From Sphingobacteriales bacterium (GTDB lineage Bacteria > Bacteroidota > Bacteroidia > Chitinophagales > UBA2359), in NCBI GenBank assembly GCA_016718845.1, contig JADKCK010000014.1, positions 62,001-126,000 of the forward strand: a stretch of DNA of 64,000 nucleotides, in the 5' to 3' direction. Position numbers and translations under genes: made by a program. Shown one piece after another: positions 38,331 to 46,800 of this stretch (the stretch's first letter is position 1; each line of letters opens with the position of its first letter). The notes under the pieces are model-generated. The model was not told the DNA's origin. It searched no databases and was given only the letters and a program-made list of their open reading frames with translations.

Positions 38331-38803
38331 ACTCCGTGTTCTCCGTGTCTCCGTTGTAAATAAAATGACCACATAGATACATAGAAAATCATAGGGTCAT
38401 AGAAAAATCACCACATAGGCAGTCTATTAACTATGTCTCTATGAAAACCTATGCTACTATGTGTCAAAAAAACTCCGTGTTCTCTGTGTCTCCGTTGTAA
38501 ATAAAATCACCACATAGGCAGCCTATTAACTATGTCTCTATGAAAACCTATGCTACTATGTGTCAAAAAAACTCCGTGTTCTCCGTGTCTCCGTTGTAAA
38601 TAAAATCACCACATAGGCAGCCTATTAACTATGTCTCTATGAAAACCTATGCTACTATGTGTCAAAAAAACTCCGTGTTCTCCGTGTCTCCGTTGTAAAT
38701 AAAATCACCACATAGGCAGCCTATTAACTATGTCTCTATGAAAACCTATGCTACTATGTGTCAAAAAAACTCCGTGTTCTCCGTGTCTCCGTTGTAATAA
38801 AAA
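38331..38803. repeat. 99-bp noncoding tandem array
   Basis: actccgtgtt recurs at 38472, 38571, 38670 and 38769 (period 99) with a diverged first copy at 38331. Each unit contains ctccgtgtctccgttgtaaa, caccacataggcag(c/t)ctatt and tatgctactatgtgtcaaaa. Units differ by only a few bases. Short parts of the unit also occur near 13.5 kb and 52.5 kb. It sits between the DAHP synthase promoter and the 3' end of the sortilin-like gene and has no coding signal. Confidence 0.95.
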
Positions 38804-38843
38804 AACAACAAGATGTGTTGCAAAGTCAAACCCATCTAAAATA

Positions 38844-41800
38844 CTACTTTTTTTTACTTAACTTAATAATAGGTGTTTGTTGTAGCATAATGGCTTTGTT
38901 TAGTTCGGGGATTTTTTCGTTCAAAATGGTTTTAAACGATGTTATTTCTTTATCCACCAATACAACAATATTATCATAAGCCTCGTAGCTTTGTTTGGTA
39001 GGTGGCGCATCTGCCGACCTAACGGCATTGCCAATACCTGCCAATTTGTCGTTTAGTTTTATGGGGTAGTTCAACAAATCCTGAAACGCTTTTGCTCTGT
39101 GTTGCACCAATCTATCCTCCATACGATTTAAAGTATCTAAAATAGGTTTGGTTATTTTTTTAAGTTTATTGCTTACTGTTGTATCTTCTAGGCTACCCAT
39201 ATAGGTGTTTATTTGTTGGCGTATTTTGCGCAAATCGTTAACAGTTTGGTGCGTTTCGGACAGTTTATCGCGTATTTTTAGGGCAAGACTAAGTTGTTCT
39301 TTAAACTCGGCATCGGTGGTTTGTATGCGTGGGTCTTTCACAATCTCGAAAGGTTGTTGCATCAACAGCGAGTCGGCGAGTAACAATTTTACCACATATT
39401 TACCCGGTATAGCTTGCGGTCCGCCAACCGAACCTGTCCACATAAAGCTACCTTCGCCTTCAATTTTGGTAGCATCGGCATAGTTCATGTTCCAAGAAAA
39501 CATATTTTGCCCTACTTTGGTAGGTAAGGTATTGGGTTGTGTTTTGTCTTTTTCGGTGTAGTATTCTTTTACTTCTTTTATTGGTTCGCCTTTGGGGTCT
39601 TTTTTGCTCGAAAACGTAGCAATGGTATCGCCTTTTTCGGTCAAAAATTGCATACGTAGTTCTTTGGTAGGTGTTTGTTTTAGTTTATAAAAAACTTGCA
39701 CACCTGCTGGTGCATTTTCGCCTATTTGCATGTTTGGATTATAATAGCTACTACCTTCGGTTCGGTAGGTGTGGCGTGGGGCAAACAACCAATAATTGGC
39801 GTTGGCTATTTGGTCGGATAGTTGATAGATGGGTTCTAAATTATCTAACACCCAAAACGACCTACCATGCGTGGCTACGACTAAATCTTTTTCGTTTTTT
39901 TGGATTTGTAGGTCGTGGATAGGCGACAAGGGTAAATTTAGTTGCAGCGGTTGCCAATGTTCGCCTTCATCAAACGAGATAAAAATACCTCGCTCGGTAC
40001 CGGCATACAATATGTTTTGGCGATTGGGGTCTTGGCGCACAACACGGCAATAGGCATTTTGTGGGATACCTGCGGTAATCAATTTCCAAGTTTTGCCATA
40101 ATCGGTGGTTTTTAGCAAATAAGGTTTATCATCTGCCCATTTATAACGGTTAGCTGCCAAAAAACAAGTACCTGCGTCAAACTCCGAGGGCGACACCATG
40201 CTCATCAGTGCCCATTCGGGTAATAGGTTGGTGGGTGGCGTTACTTTTGTCCAGTCTTTACCGCCGTTTTGGCTCACATGTATCAAACCATCGTCGGAGC
40301 CTGCCCACAAAACGCCCGTTTTAACTGGCGATTCGGCAAAGGTAAAAATGGTGCAATAAGTTTCTACGCTGGTATTGTCTTTGGTAATAGGTCCGCCGCT
40401 TGGTTGTTGTTTGGTGGTGTCGTTGCGGGTCAAATCGGGGCTAATTATTTCCCAACTCATGCCTTCGTTGGTGGTTTTGTGCACATATTGCGAGGTTGCA
40501 TACATCGTTTTGGGGTCGTTTGGCGATTGCACAATGGGGTATGTCCATTGAAAACGGTATTTTTTGGTGATAGCTCCATGCCCTATCGAGCCTTCGGGAT
40601 AAACCGATACGTTTTGTGATTGCCCTGTTACATGGTTGTATTTACTCATGTATCCATCATATTCGCCGCCAAAGGTAATATCGTCGTTGGTGGGGTGTGG
40701 CAAAATGTAACCTGCTTCGCCGCCTGCTGCTGGGTACCAATCGCTTTTGTCAATGTTATTGCCAACGGTTCGGCTGGCGATGCAAATAGAACTATTGTCC
40801 TGTTGTGCGCCAAAAATGCGGTACGGAAACCTATTATCCAATGCTACGTGGTAAAATTGTGCGGTAGGTATGTCCAAATCTGTCCAGGTTTTACCGCCAT
40901 TTGTTGATACTTCGGCTCCGCCATCATCGCCCAAAATCATGCGTTGTGGGTCGTTGGGAGCAATCCAAAGGTCGTGGTTATCGCCATGGTTATTTCTGAT
41001 GATATTGAATTTGGTGCCGCCATCAACCGATTTCCAGAACTGTACATTTAGCACATAAATGCTGTTGGCATCTTGTGGGTCGGCAAATATTTGGCTAAAG
41101 TACCAAGGTCGTTGGCTTAGGTTTTTATCTTCGCTTGTTCTGCGCCAGGTGTCGCCGCCATCATCGGAGCGGTATAATCCGCCATTTTCGTTTTCTATCA
41201 TTGCCCAAACGCGCTTGCTGTTTACGGGCGATATGGCAACACTTATTTTGCCCAAAATGCCCTTTGGCATTCCGGGTTTGTCCGAAACAAATTTCCATGT
41301 TTCGCCGCCATCGGTTGATTTGTACAAGCCGCTGCCTTTACCGCCGCTGCTCATAGCGTAAGGGTTGCGGTAGCATTGCCAAAGCGATGCAAATAATACG
41401 TTAGGATTTTGTGGGTCGAAAACTACGTTTACGGCTCCTGTGCTGTCGTTTTTAGCCAATACTAATCGCCAGTTTTTGCCGCCATCGGTTGATTTATACA
41501 AACCTCGCTCGGCATTGGGTTTAAAAACGTTGCCCAAGGCGCAAGCAAAAAGGGTGTTTTCGTTGGTTGGATGCACGGCAATGGTGCTAATAGCAAACGA
41601 TTTGTCTAAGCCAATTTTGTTCCACGATTTACCTGCATCTTCCGATTTATACATACCATCGCCGTAGCTAATGTTGCCGCGTATTTCTGCCTCGCCTGTG
41701 CCTACGTACACTACATTGGGGTTGCTAGGTGCTACTGCAATTGCCCCGATAGACGAGGCAGTGAAGATAGAGTCGGAGATAGATAGCCAAGTGTTGCCGC

Positions 41801-42050
41801 CGTCATCGGTTTTCCAAACGCCGCCGCCCGTAGCTCCAAAGTAGTAGGTATTGGGTTGGTCTTTATGCCCTGCAACTGCCAACGAGCGCCCTGCTCTAAA
41901 CGGACCAACGCACCGCCAGTGCATGGCACGGAACAAAGATTGGTCGTATTTTGGGGTAGTTGATGAAGAAATGTTTTGTTTTTTTTGGGCGAAAACAAGG
42001 GTGCTAATTAAGCATAAAAGGCAGATGAGGTAAGTGTGTTTTTTGTTCAT
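38844..42050 (-). CDS. Sortilin/VPS10-like beta-propeller protein (BNR-repeat glycosidase-like), secreted
   Basis: The start is placed at MNKKHTYLICLLCLISTLVF (42050), which gives a signal peptide ending FAQ; 56 residues upstream are unsupported by composition. The mature protein has 10 or more Asp-box repeats typical of sortilin/BNR propellers (KTDDGGNTW, KSEDAGKSW, KSTDGGKNW, KSTDGGETW, RSDDGGDTW, LKTTDYGKTW), residues about 50-750. These are followed by about 300 residues of mixed beta and helical character (TPTKELRMQFLTEKGDTIAT; REL-type helices near the end). Bacteroidota carry many such 1000-residue exported propellers, often annotated as glycosyl hydrolases, with no proven reaction. 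There is no T9SS sorting domain at its C-terminus. Confidence 0.88.
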   Translation of the reverse strand: MNKKHTYLICLLCLISTLVFAQKKQNISSSTTPKYDQSLFRAMHWRCVGPFRAGRSLAVAGHKDQPNTYYFGATGGGVWKTDDGGNTWLSISDSIFTASSIGAIAVAPSNPNVVYVGTGEAEIRGNISYGDGMYKSEDAGKSWNKIGLDKSFAISTIAVHPTNENTLFACALGNVFKPNAERGLYKSTDGGKNWRLVLAKNDSTGAVNVVFDPQNPNVLFASLWQCYRNPYAMSSGGKGSGLYKSTDGGETWKFVSDKPGMPKGILGKISVAISPVNSKRVWAMIENENGGLYRSDDGGDTWRRTSEDKNLSQRPWYFSQIFADPQDANSIYVLNVQFWKSVDGGTKFNIIRNNHGDNHDLWIAPNDPQRMILGDDGGAEVSTNGGKTWTDLDIPTAQFYHVALDNRFPYRIFGAQQDNSSICIASRTVGNNIDKSDWYPAAGGEAGYILPHPTNDDITFGGEYDGYMSKYNHVTGQSQNVSVYPEGSIGHGAITKKYRFQWTYPIVQSPNDPKTMYATSQYVHKTTNEGMSWEIISPDLTRNDTTKQQPSGGPITKDNTSVETYCTIFTFAESPVKTGVLWAGSDDGLIHVSQNGGKDWTKVTPPTNLLPEWALMSMVSPSEFDAGTCFLAANRYKWADDKPYLLKTTDYGKTWKLITAGIPQNAYCRVVRQDPNRQNILYAGTERGIFISFDEGEHWQPLQLNLPLSPIHDLQIQKNEKDLVVATHGRSFWVLDNLEPIYQLSDQIANANYWLFAPRHTYRTEGSSYYNPNMQIGENAPAGVQVFYKLKQTPTKELRMQFLTEKGDTIATFSSKKDPKGEPIKEVKEYYTEKDKTQPNTLPTKVGQNMFSWNMNYADATKIEGEGSFMWTGSVGGPQAIPGKYVVKLLLADSLLMQQPFEIVKDPRIQTTDAEFKEQLSLALKIRDKLSETHQTVNDLRKIRQQINTYMGSLEDTTVSNKLKKITKPILDTLNRMEDRLVQHRAKAFQDLLNYPIKLNDKLAGIGNAVRSADAPPTKQSYEAYDNIVVLVDKEITSFKTILNEKIPELNKAIMLQQTPIIKLSKKK

Positions 42051-42189
42051 GTTTATTATTTGTTTTTTGTTGTGTGTAAATTGTTGTGTGGTGTTTGTGT
42101 GGCTGTGGTGTGTTAGGGGAGGCGAGTGTTTTTTGTTGTGGCTGCGCCTAAAGTGTTGTGGGGGTGCCCGCAACTGTGAAAAGTGTGGA

Positions 42190-42245
42190 AAGCTAACCAT
42201 CACCCCCAAAAAAGACATTTACCGCGTCAAGCGGGACGGGCGCAA
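42190..42245. repeat. Dispersed repeat, copy A (inverted copy at 52632-52690)
   Basis: gctaaccatcacccccaaaa...aagacatttaccgcgtcaagcgg matches, in opposite orientation, the stretch at 52632-52690 (ccgcttaacgcggaatagg, cttttttgggggtgatgat). The ccgc/gcgg part is itself palindromic. Noncoding in both places. Confidence 0.6.
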
Positions 42246-42297
42246 GCTGTTGGCATCAATGCTTAAAGTGATTACTGCTTAGTGCCCGCTTGTTGTG

Positions 42298-42305
42298 CAA
42301 AGGTA
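42298..42305 (-). promoter_or_regulatory. Candidate -7 box of the sortilin-like gene
   Basis: The minus strand reads TACCTTTG followed by CAC. It would give a leader of about 240 bases before the ATG at 42050. Tentative. Confidence 0.35.
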
Positions 42306-42337
42306 AAAACAAATTGGTTGATTTTGTAGAAAGTGCA

Positions 42338-42376
42338 TAAAAAACACCCGTAAGTGCAGTACTTACGGGTGTTTTT
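42338..42376 (-). terminator. Strong stem-loop terminator
   Basis: aaacacccgtaagt/acttacgggtgttt form a perfect 14-base stem around gcagt, with an A run before it and T run after it. It separates the PorP/C25 unit from the sortilin-like gene, but lies beyond the 401-bp inverted-repeat element that follows PorP. Confidence 0.85.
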
Positions 42377-42388
42377 GGGTAATAGAGG

Positions 42389-42789
42389 CTCACGTTACGC
42401 AGGTATAACTCAAACAAGGTACCTATTAAGTGGCATGGGGCTTTGTTAGTAGTTTGTTGCTGTTTTGCTGCTGCTTACCATTTATTAAAAGTTTGTTACT
42501 TTTTTTCTTGACAAAAAAAGTAACCAAAAAAGTCAAGGCTGTATAGGAATTGGCTAAAATGGACAACATTACGCTAAAAGATATAAACTTGCACGCCAAA
42601 CGGTTTGTTTGTCGAGTTTATTTCTGGGCTCGGTGTGGCGTGCTTCAAACAGTATATCTTTTTTAACGCTCCATTTTTGTCCATTTCTTAACGCCAATTC
42701 CTATAATGCCGGTCTCTCCCTACAAATAATGCAAAGCACAGCTAAAAATACCAAATAGTTAATTATAGAAATGTGCTGCGTAACGTGAG
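42389..42789. mobile_element. 401-bp MITE-like element with perfect 14-bp terminal inverted repeats
   Basis: ctcacgttacgcag (42389-42402) and ctgcgtaacgtgag (42776-42789) are exact inverted repeats. Inside, 42542-42598 and 42635-42705 form a long imperfect palindrome (tataggaattggc / gccaattcctata; atggac / gtccat; agatata / tatatct; cacgcca / tggcgtg). It also contains a hairpin phrase gacaaaaaaagtaaccaaaa. No gene is encoded. The right end is 4 bases from the PorP stop codon at 42794. No clear target-site duplication is visible. Confidence 0.6.
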
Positions 42790-42793
42790 TTAA

Positions 42794-43705
42794 TTACTTT
42801 AAGACTGCGAAGTTGTAGCCCAATGTAATTTCGTGCGAGCCATTGCTGACGGTGTTTAAGCCCGATGTGGTGATGTCGTAAGAGTAAGCAAAGTTAAAGC
42901 CATTGCCCATATCTAAACCTAACAAAATACTTGCTGCGTCTTCGGTGCGATAAGCTACGCCCAACCAGTAGTTGTTGCTGTTAAGTTTATAGATACCACG
43001 TGCGTTGAGTTCAAACTGTGGTTTGTTGGCTCGTACAAATTTGCCAATTACGGCTGGGGCAAGCGAAAAGCTTTCGCTAATGTCGAAGGTGTAGCCGCCC
43101 ATTAGGTAAAAGTGGCGGGCATTTTGGATACTTTCGGCATTACCTGCAAATTTGTATTTGCTGGCAAATAGTTGGTTTGCCGATAATCCTGCGAAATAGT
43201 TTTCGCCTTTTAGGTAAGCCCCTAAGTTGGCATCGGCTCCAAATTTACCGCTTGTGCCGCTACCTATTTGTGGGTCACCGCTGTCGTCAAGTATCAAATC
43301 ATCGAACTTGATGCTGTATTGCATCAGGTTTGCCGATATACCAAAGCCTAGATAAGTGGTGCGGTCGAGGCTAATAGGTAGGTGATAGGCATAAGCCAAC
43401 TGCGCACCCGTGCGGCGTGTTGGACCTGTGGCATCGGTGTAGAGGATAGCACCTAATCCGATTTTCTTTTCGGGACTTAGGTTGCCATGCACACTTATTA
43501 AGCCTGTGGTAGGTGCGCCTTCAACGCCTGTCCATTGTTTACGGAAAGCAAATTTAGCCATAAACTTGTCCGAACTACCTGCTATGGCGGGGTTATACGC
43601 AAAATCGTTGGTCATGTATTGCGTAAGTTGAAATATTTGCTGGGCTTTTAATTGGCTAAATGTGCCAATAAGCAGCAAAAATGCTATAGAGAAATGTTTT
43701 TTCAT
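42794..43705 (-). CDS. PorP/SprF-family T9SS outer-membrane protein
   Basis: 303 residues. Signal peptide MKKHFSIAFLLLIGTFSQLK ending AQ, then the family opening QIFQLTQYMTNDFAYNPAIA and repeated amphipathic strands of a 14-stranded-type barrel (FAFRKQWTGVEGAPTTGLIS; GAILYTDATGPTRRTGAQLA; YAYHLPISLDRTTYLGFGIS), ending GSHEITLGYNFAVLK. PorP/SprF proteins support secretion or surface attachment of cargo with type B sorting domains. Here the gene lies 147 bases downstream of a C25 peptidase with just such a domain, the arrangement seen for sprB/sprF, so a dedicated pair is likely. Confidence 0.92.
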   Translation of the reverse strand: MKKHFSIAFLLLIGTFSQLKAQQIFQLTQYMTNDFAYNPAIAGSSDKFMAKFAFRKQWTGVEGAPTTGLISVHGNLSPEKKIGLGAILYTDATGPTRRTGAQLAYAYHLPISLDRTTYLGFGISANLMQYSIKFDDLILDDSGDPQIGSGTSGKFGADANLGAYLKGENYFAGLSANQLFASKYKFAGNAESIQNARHFYLMGGYTFDISESFSLAPAVIGKFVRANKPQFELNARGIYKLNSNNYWLGVAYRTEDAASILLGLDMGNGFNFAYSYDITTSGLNTVSNGSHEITLGYNFAVLK

Positions 43706-43852
43706 TGTAATTTAATTGAATGATGTTGGTTGTTAACTTTGGGCTACAGGCTACAGTTTGTTGGCAATAGGCTTTTAGTTTAAAACTTTGGGCTGATGAT
43801 TAATAACCCACAGCATTGGAACAAGCTGTAGCCTGCGGCTTAAAGTCAAATT

Positions 43853-46800
43853 TTATCGTATAACCGTCAAAGGTCCGCTCAAAGGGCTATTATCTACCCC
43901 TTCGATAAGGTAGTAATAAGTACCTTCGCTAAGTTCGGTTCCGTCCATGTTAGTACCATCAAAAGCGCCCGATGCGTTGCTGTAGGCGCTTGTGCTCCAC
44001 ACCAATTGTCCCCAGCGGTTAAATATTTGTACGCTTATATTTGGAGTAGTATTAGCTTGTGGAATTTGCCAAGTATCGTTAAATCCATCGCCGTTGGGTG
44101 TAATGGCGTTGGGTAGTTCGCAATTGTCATCTACCTCAATAGCTATGCTATCGCTTACAGAGCAGTTAAATTGGTTGGTGGCAACTACGGTATAAACGGC
44201 ATCGCGTATGGGGTTAACGGTAAGTGGCGAGCCTGTGGCACCAATTGGTGTGCCGTTTTCGAGCCATTGGAAACTGCTGGCGTTGGTAGTAACGGTTAGC
44301 ACAACGGGGTCGCCCGAGCAAGTTTTGGTTAGGTCGGCGGTTACATCAATAGTTGGAGCCGATGCTACCGTTACAACACTTAGTTGTTGGCTGTTGGCAG
44401 TAGCCGAGCCACAAATGGCGCTAACCACCAAGTTTAGGTTATACGTACCATCGTCGGATACCGAGAAGTTTGGCTCGGGGTCGTTGCTGGTTTGGGTAGC
44501 TCCGTTGGTAACATTGGTTAATGTCCAAAGGTAGGTATCGGCATTTACCGATTGGTTGGTGATGTTTAAATTGCCACTACTACAAAGTGTTGTGGCACCT
44601 GTAACGGTAAATGCCGCCGTTGGTGTTGCTTGTGCCGATTGAGCAATGGTGATACTTTCGGTAGCTTGGCAGCCGTTGTCGGTAACAGTTACGTAGTAAG
44701 TACCTGCTGCATCAACGCTTATTTGTTGGGTAGTTGCTCCACCTGTCCAAGTATAACTATCGTAAGCACTACCTACGGTTAAGGTAACGGGGTCGTTACA
44801 AATTTCGGTAGCCGAAGCACTTACTTGTGGGGCATTAAGGTTGTTGTTTGTTACCTCGAAACAACTAACCGCCGAACATGCCGCGCTGTTTGTTACTGTT
44901 ACACAATAGGTATTGGCTTGTGTAATAGTAATTTGTTGGCTTGTTGCGCCTGTACTCCAGTTATAGCTAGCATAACCTGTACCAGCATCTAAGGTGTTAT
45001 CGCTGCCGCCACAAATACCGGTGTTGGTTGTTTGTCCGTTCAACGAAACAGCAGGTTCGGTTATAGTAGCTTGTGTTATGTTGATGCTTTCTGACCATTG
45101 GCAGCCAGTTGCATCGGTAGCAGTTACGCTGTAAATACCGGGTGCCGTTACCACCACTATAGAGGGGCTACTTGGCGAGCCGCCACTCCAGTTATACGCT
45201 TGAAAACCAGCAGTAGCACTTAAGGTTAATACTCCACCTGCACAAATTTGATTGAAGCCACTTGTTGGTGCAATATCTAAGGTAGGCTCGGTAACAGTTG
45301 TTACAATTACATTATCTGCTGCACTACAACCTGCAGTATTGGTAACAGTTACGGCATAACTACCTGCTGTGGTGACAATAATGCTTGATGATTGTGCGCC
45401 TGTTGACCAAATATAGCTATCAAAATTGTCGGCTACACTAAGTGTTTGGCTAGTACCTGCACAAATGTTGGTTGCACCTGTAATTTCGGGAGTGGGTGTG
45501 TCGTAGATATTAATGGTATAACTTTTATCGTATGCACAATCGCCATCAATATAATCTACGGTTACAATATGAGTGCCTACACCAAGTAAAGCGGGTGTAA
45601 TGCTAGTTACGGTATTACCGTCTATGGCAAACACGCCACCTGTTGGGTTAGAGGTAAGTGTTACTGGCGATTCGTTTTTACAAAATTCGGTATTGCTTTC
45701 TAAGGGGGCAATAGTAAGGTCAATGCTTGGGCAGTTTTGAGCGACACAGGTTTGTGGTGCCGATTGTACGCTATTGCCACAAGCACCTATACCAACAGCT
45801 ACTACGGTAAGGCTTACTTGCTCGCCTTGGTCTAAGCCAGGTATAGTAAAGGTATTGGCTGATACGTTTGCTTCCGATAAGGATCCGTTGGCATACACAT
45901 CATAAAGTGTTGCGCCAGCAACGGGTGTCCAGGTAAAAGTAACCGATGATAAAGTAGTTGATTGACAACTAACGGTGGTTGGCAATAATGGTGCTTCGAC
46001 GGTTACGGGTATGCTTTGGGTTCCGGTACAGCCATTTTTGGTTACGGTTAAAGTTACTGTTTTGTTGCCGGGTGTGTTCCAGGTAGCTACTTGGTTTTGT
46101 TGTGTGCCACCGCCTATTCCGCCGCCTAAGTTCCAGGTATATGTTGCACTTGGGTCGTAGGCAGTTACATTAAGGGTAATGGGCGTGCCTACACAAGTAG
46201 CCACAGCAGTGGGTACAAATTGGGCACTTGGCTGTGCGTTTATGGTAATATTTTTAACCGCAAATACCGAGCATCCGTTTTCGGGGTATACATAGGTATA
46301 AGTAATGGTGTAAGTATTGGGTGATAAACCACTTGGATTAAAGGTATTACCCGACACACCTGTACCACTAAACGTACCGCCAGCGGGTGTTGCCGATAGC
46401 GTAACAGGAGCAGCGTTGGCACAGTAGCTATTGGCAATGCTATTGCTAATTACCGGAGGAGCCAAACCTGCACACGAAGAACTTTCTACGTTGGCTGATA
46501 ATACCACTTGGTTGTTATCTTCACAATCTTCGGTGTATTGGTTGTTGCAATCTATCACTACAGTAAAAATATTGTTACCCGAGTTGGTGTTTGCATTAAC
46601 CGGAATGGTGAAGGTGTAGGTATTTTCGGTGATAGGGTTAGGCACTAATTGTTGCACTACTGTTTGGGGTGTTCCAGCGCCTACTTGTCGTTGAATACAA
46701 ATTTGCACATTGCCATTCAATATCTGACCAATATTGGTTAGATGTACCGTAACATCAATGCTATCTACACTATTAGGTATGGTAGTGGCTAATAATGCGT

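Noticed and set aside
38331..38803. CRISPR array
   Set aside because: The 99-base units are directly adjacent and nearly identical over their whole length, with no unique spacers and no cas genes nearby. It is a plain tandem repeat. The same applies to the 118-bp array.
42034..42282. Plus-strand protein of 82 residues with Cys-rich text upstream of the sortilin-like gene
   Set aside because: It overlaps the start and promoter region of the minus-strand gene, has no supporting motif, and covers the dispersed repeat at 42190-42245.
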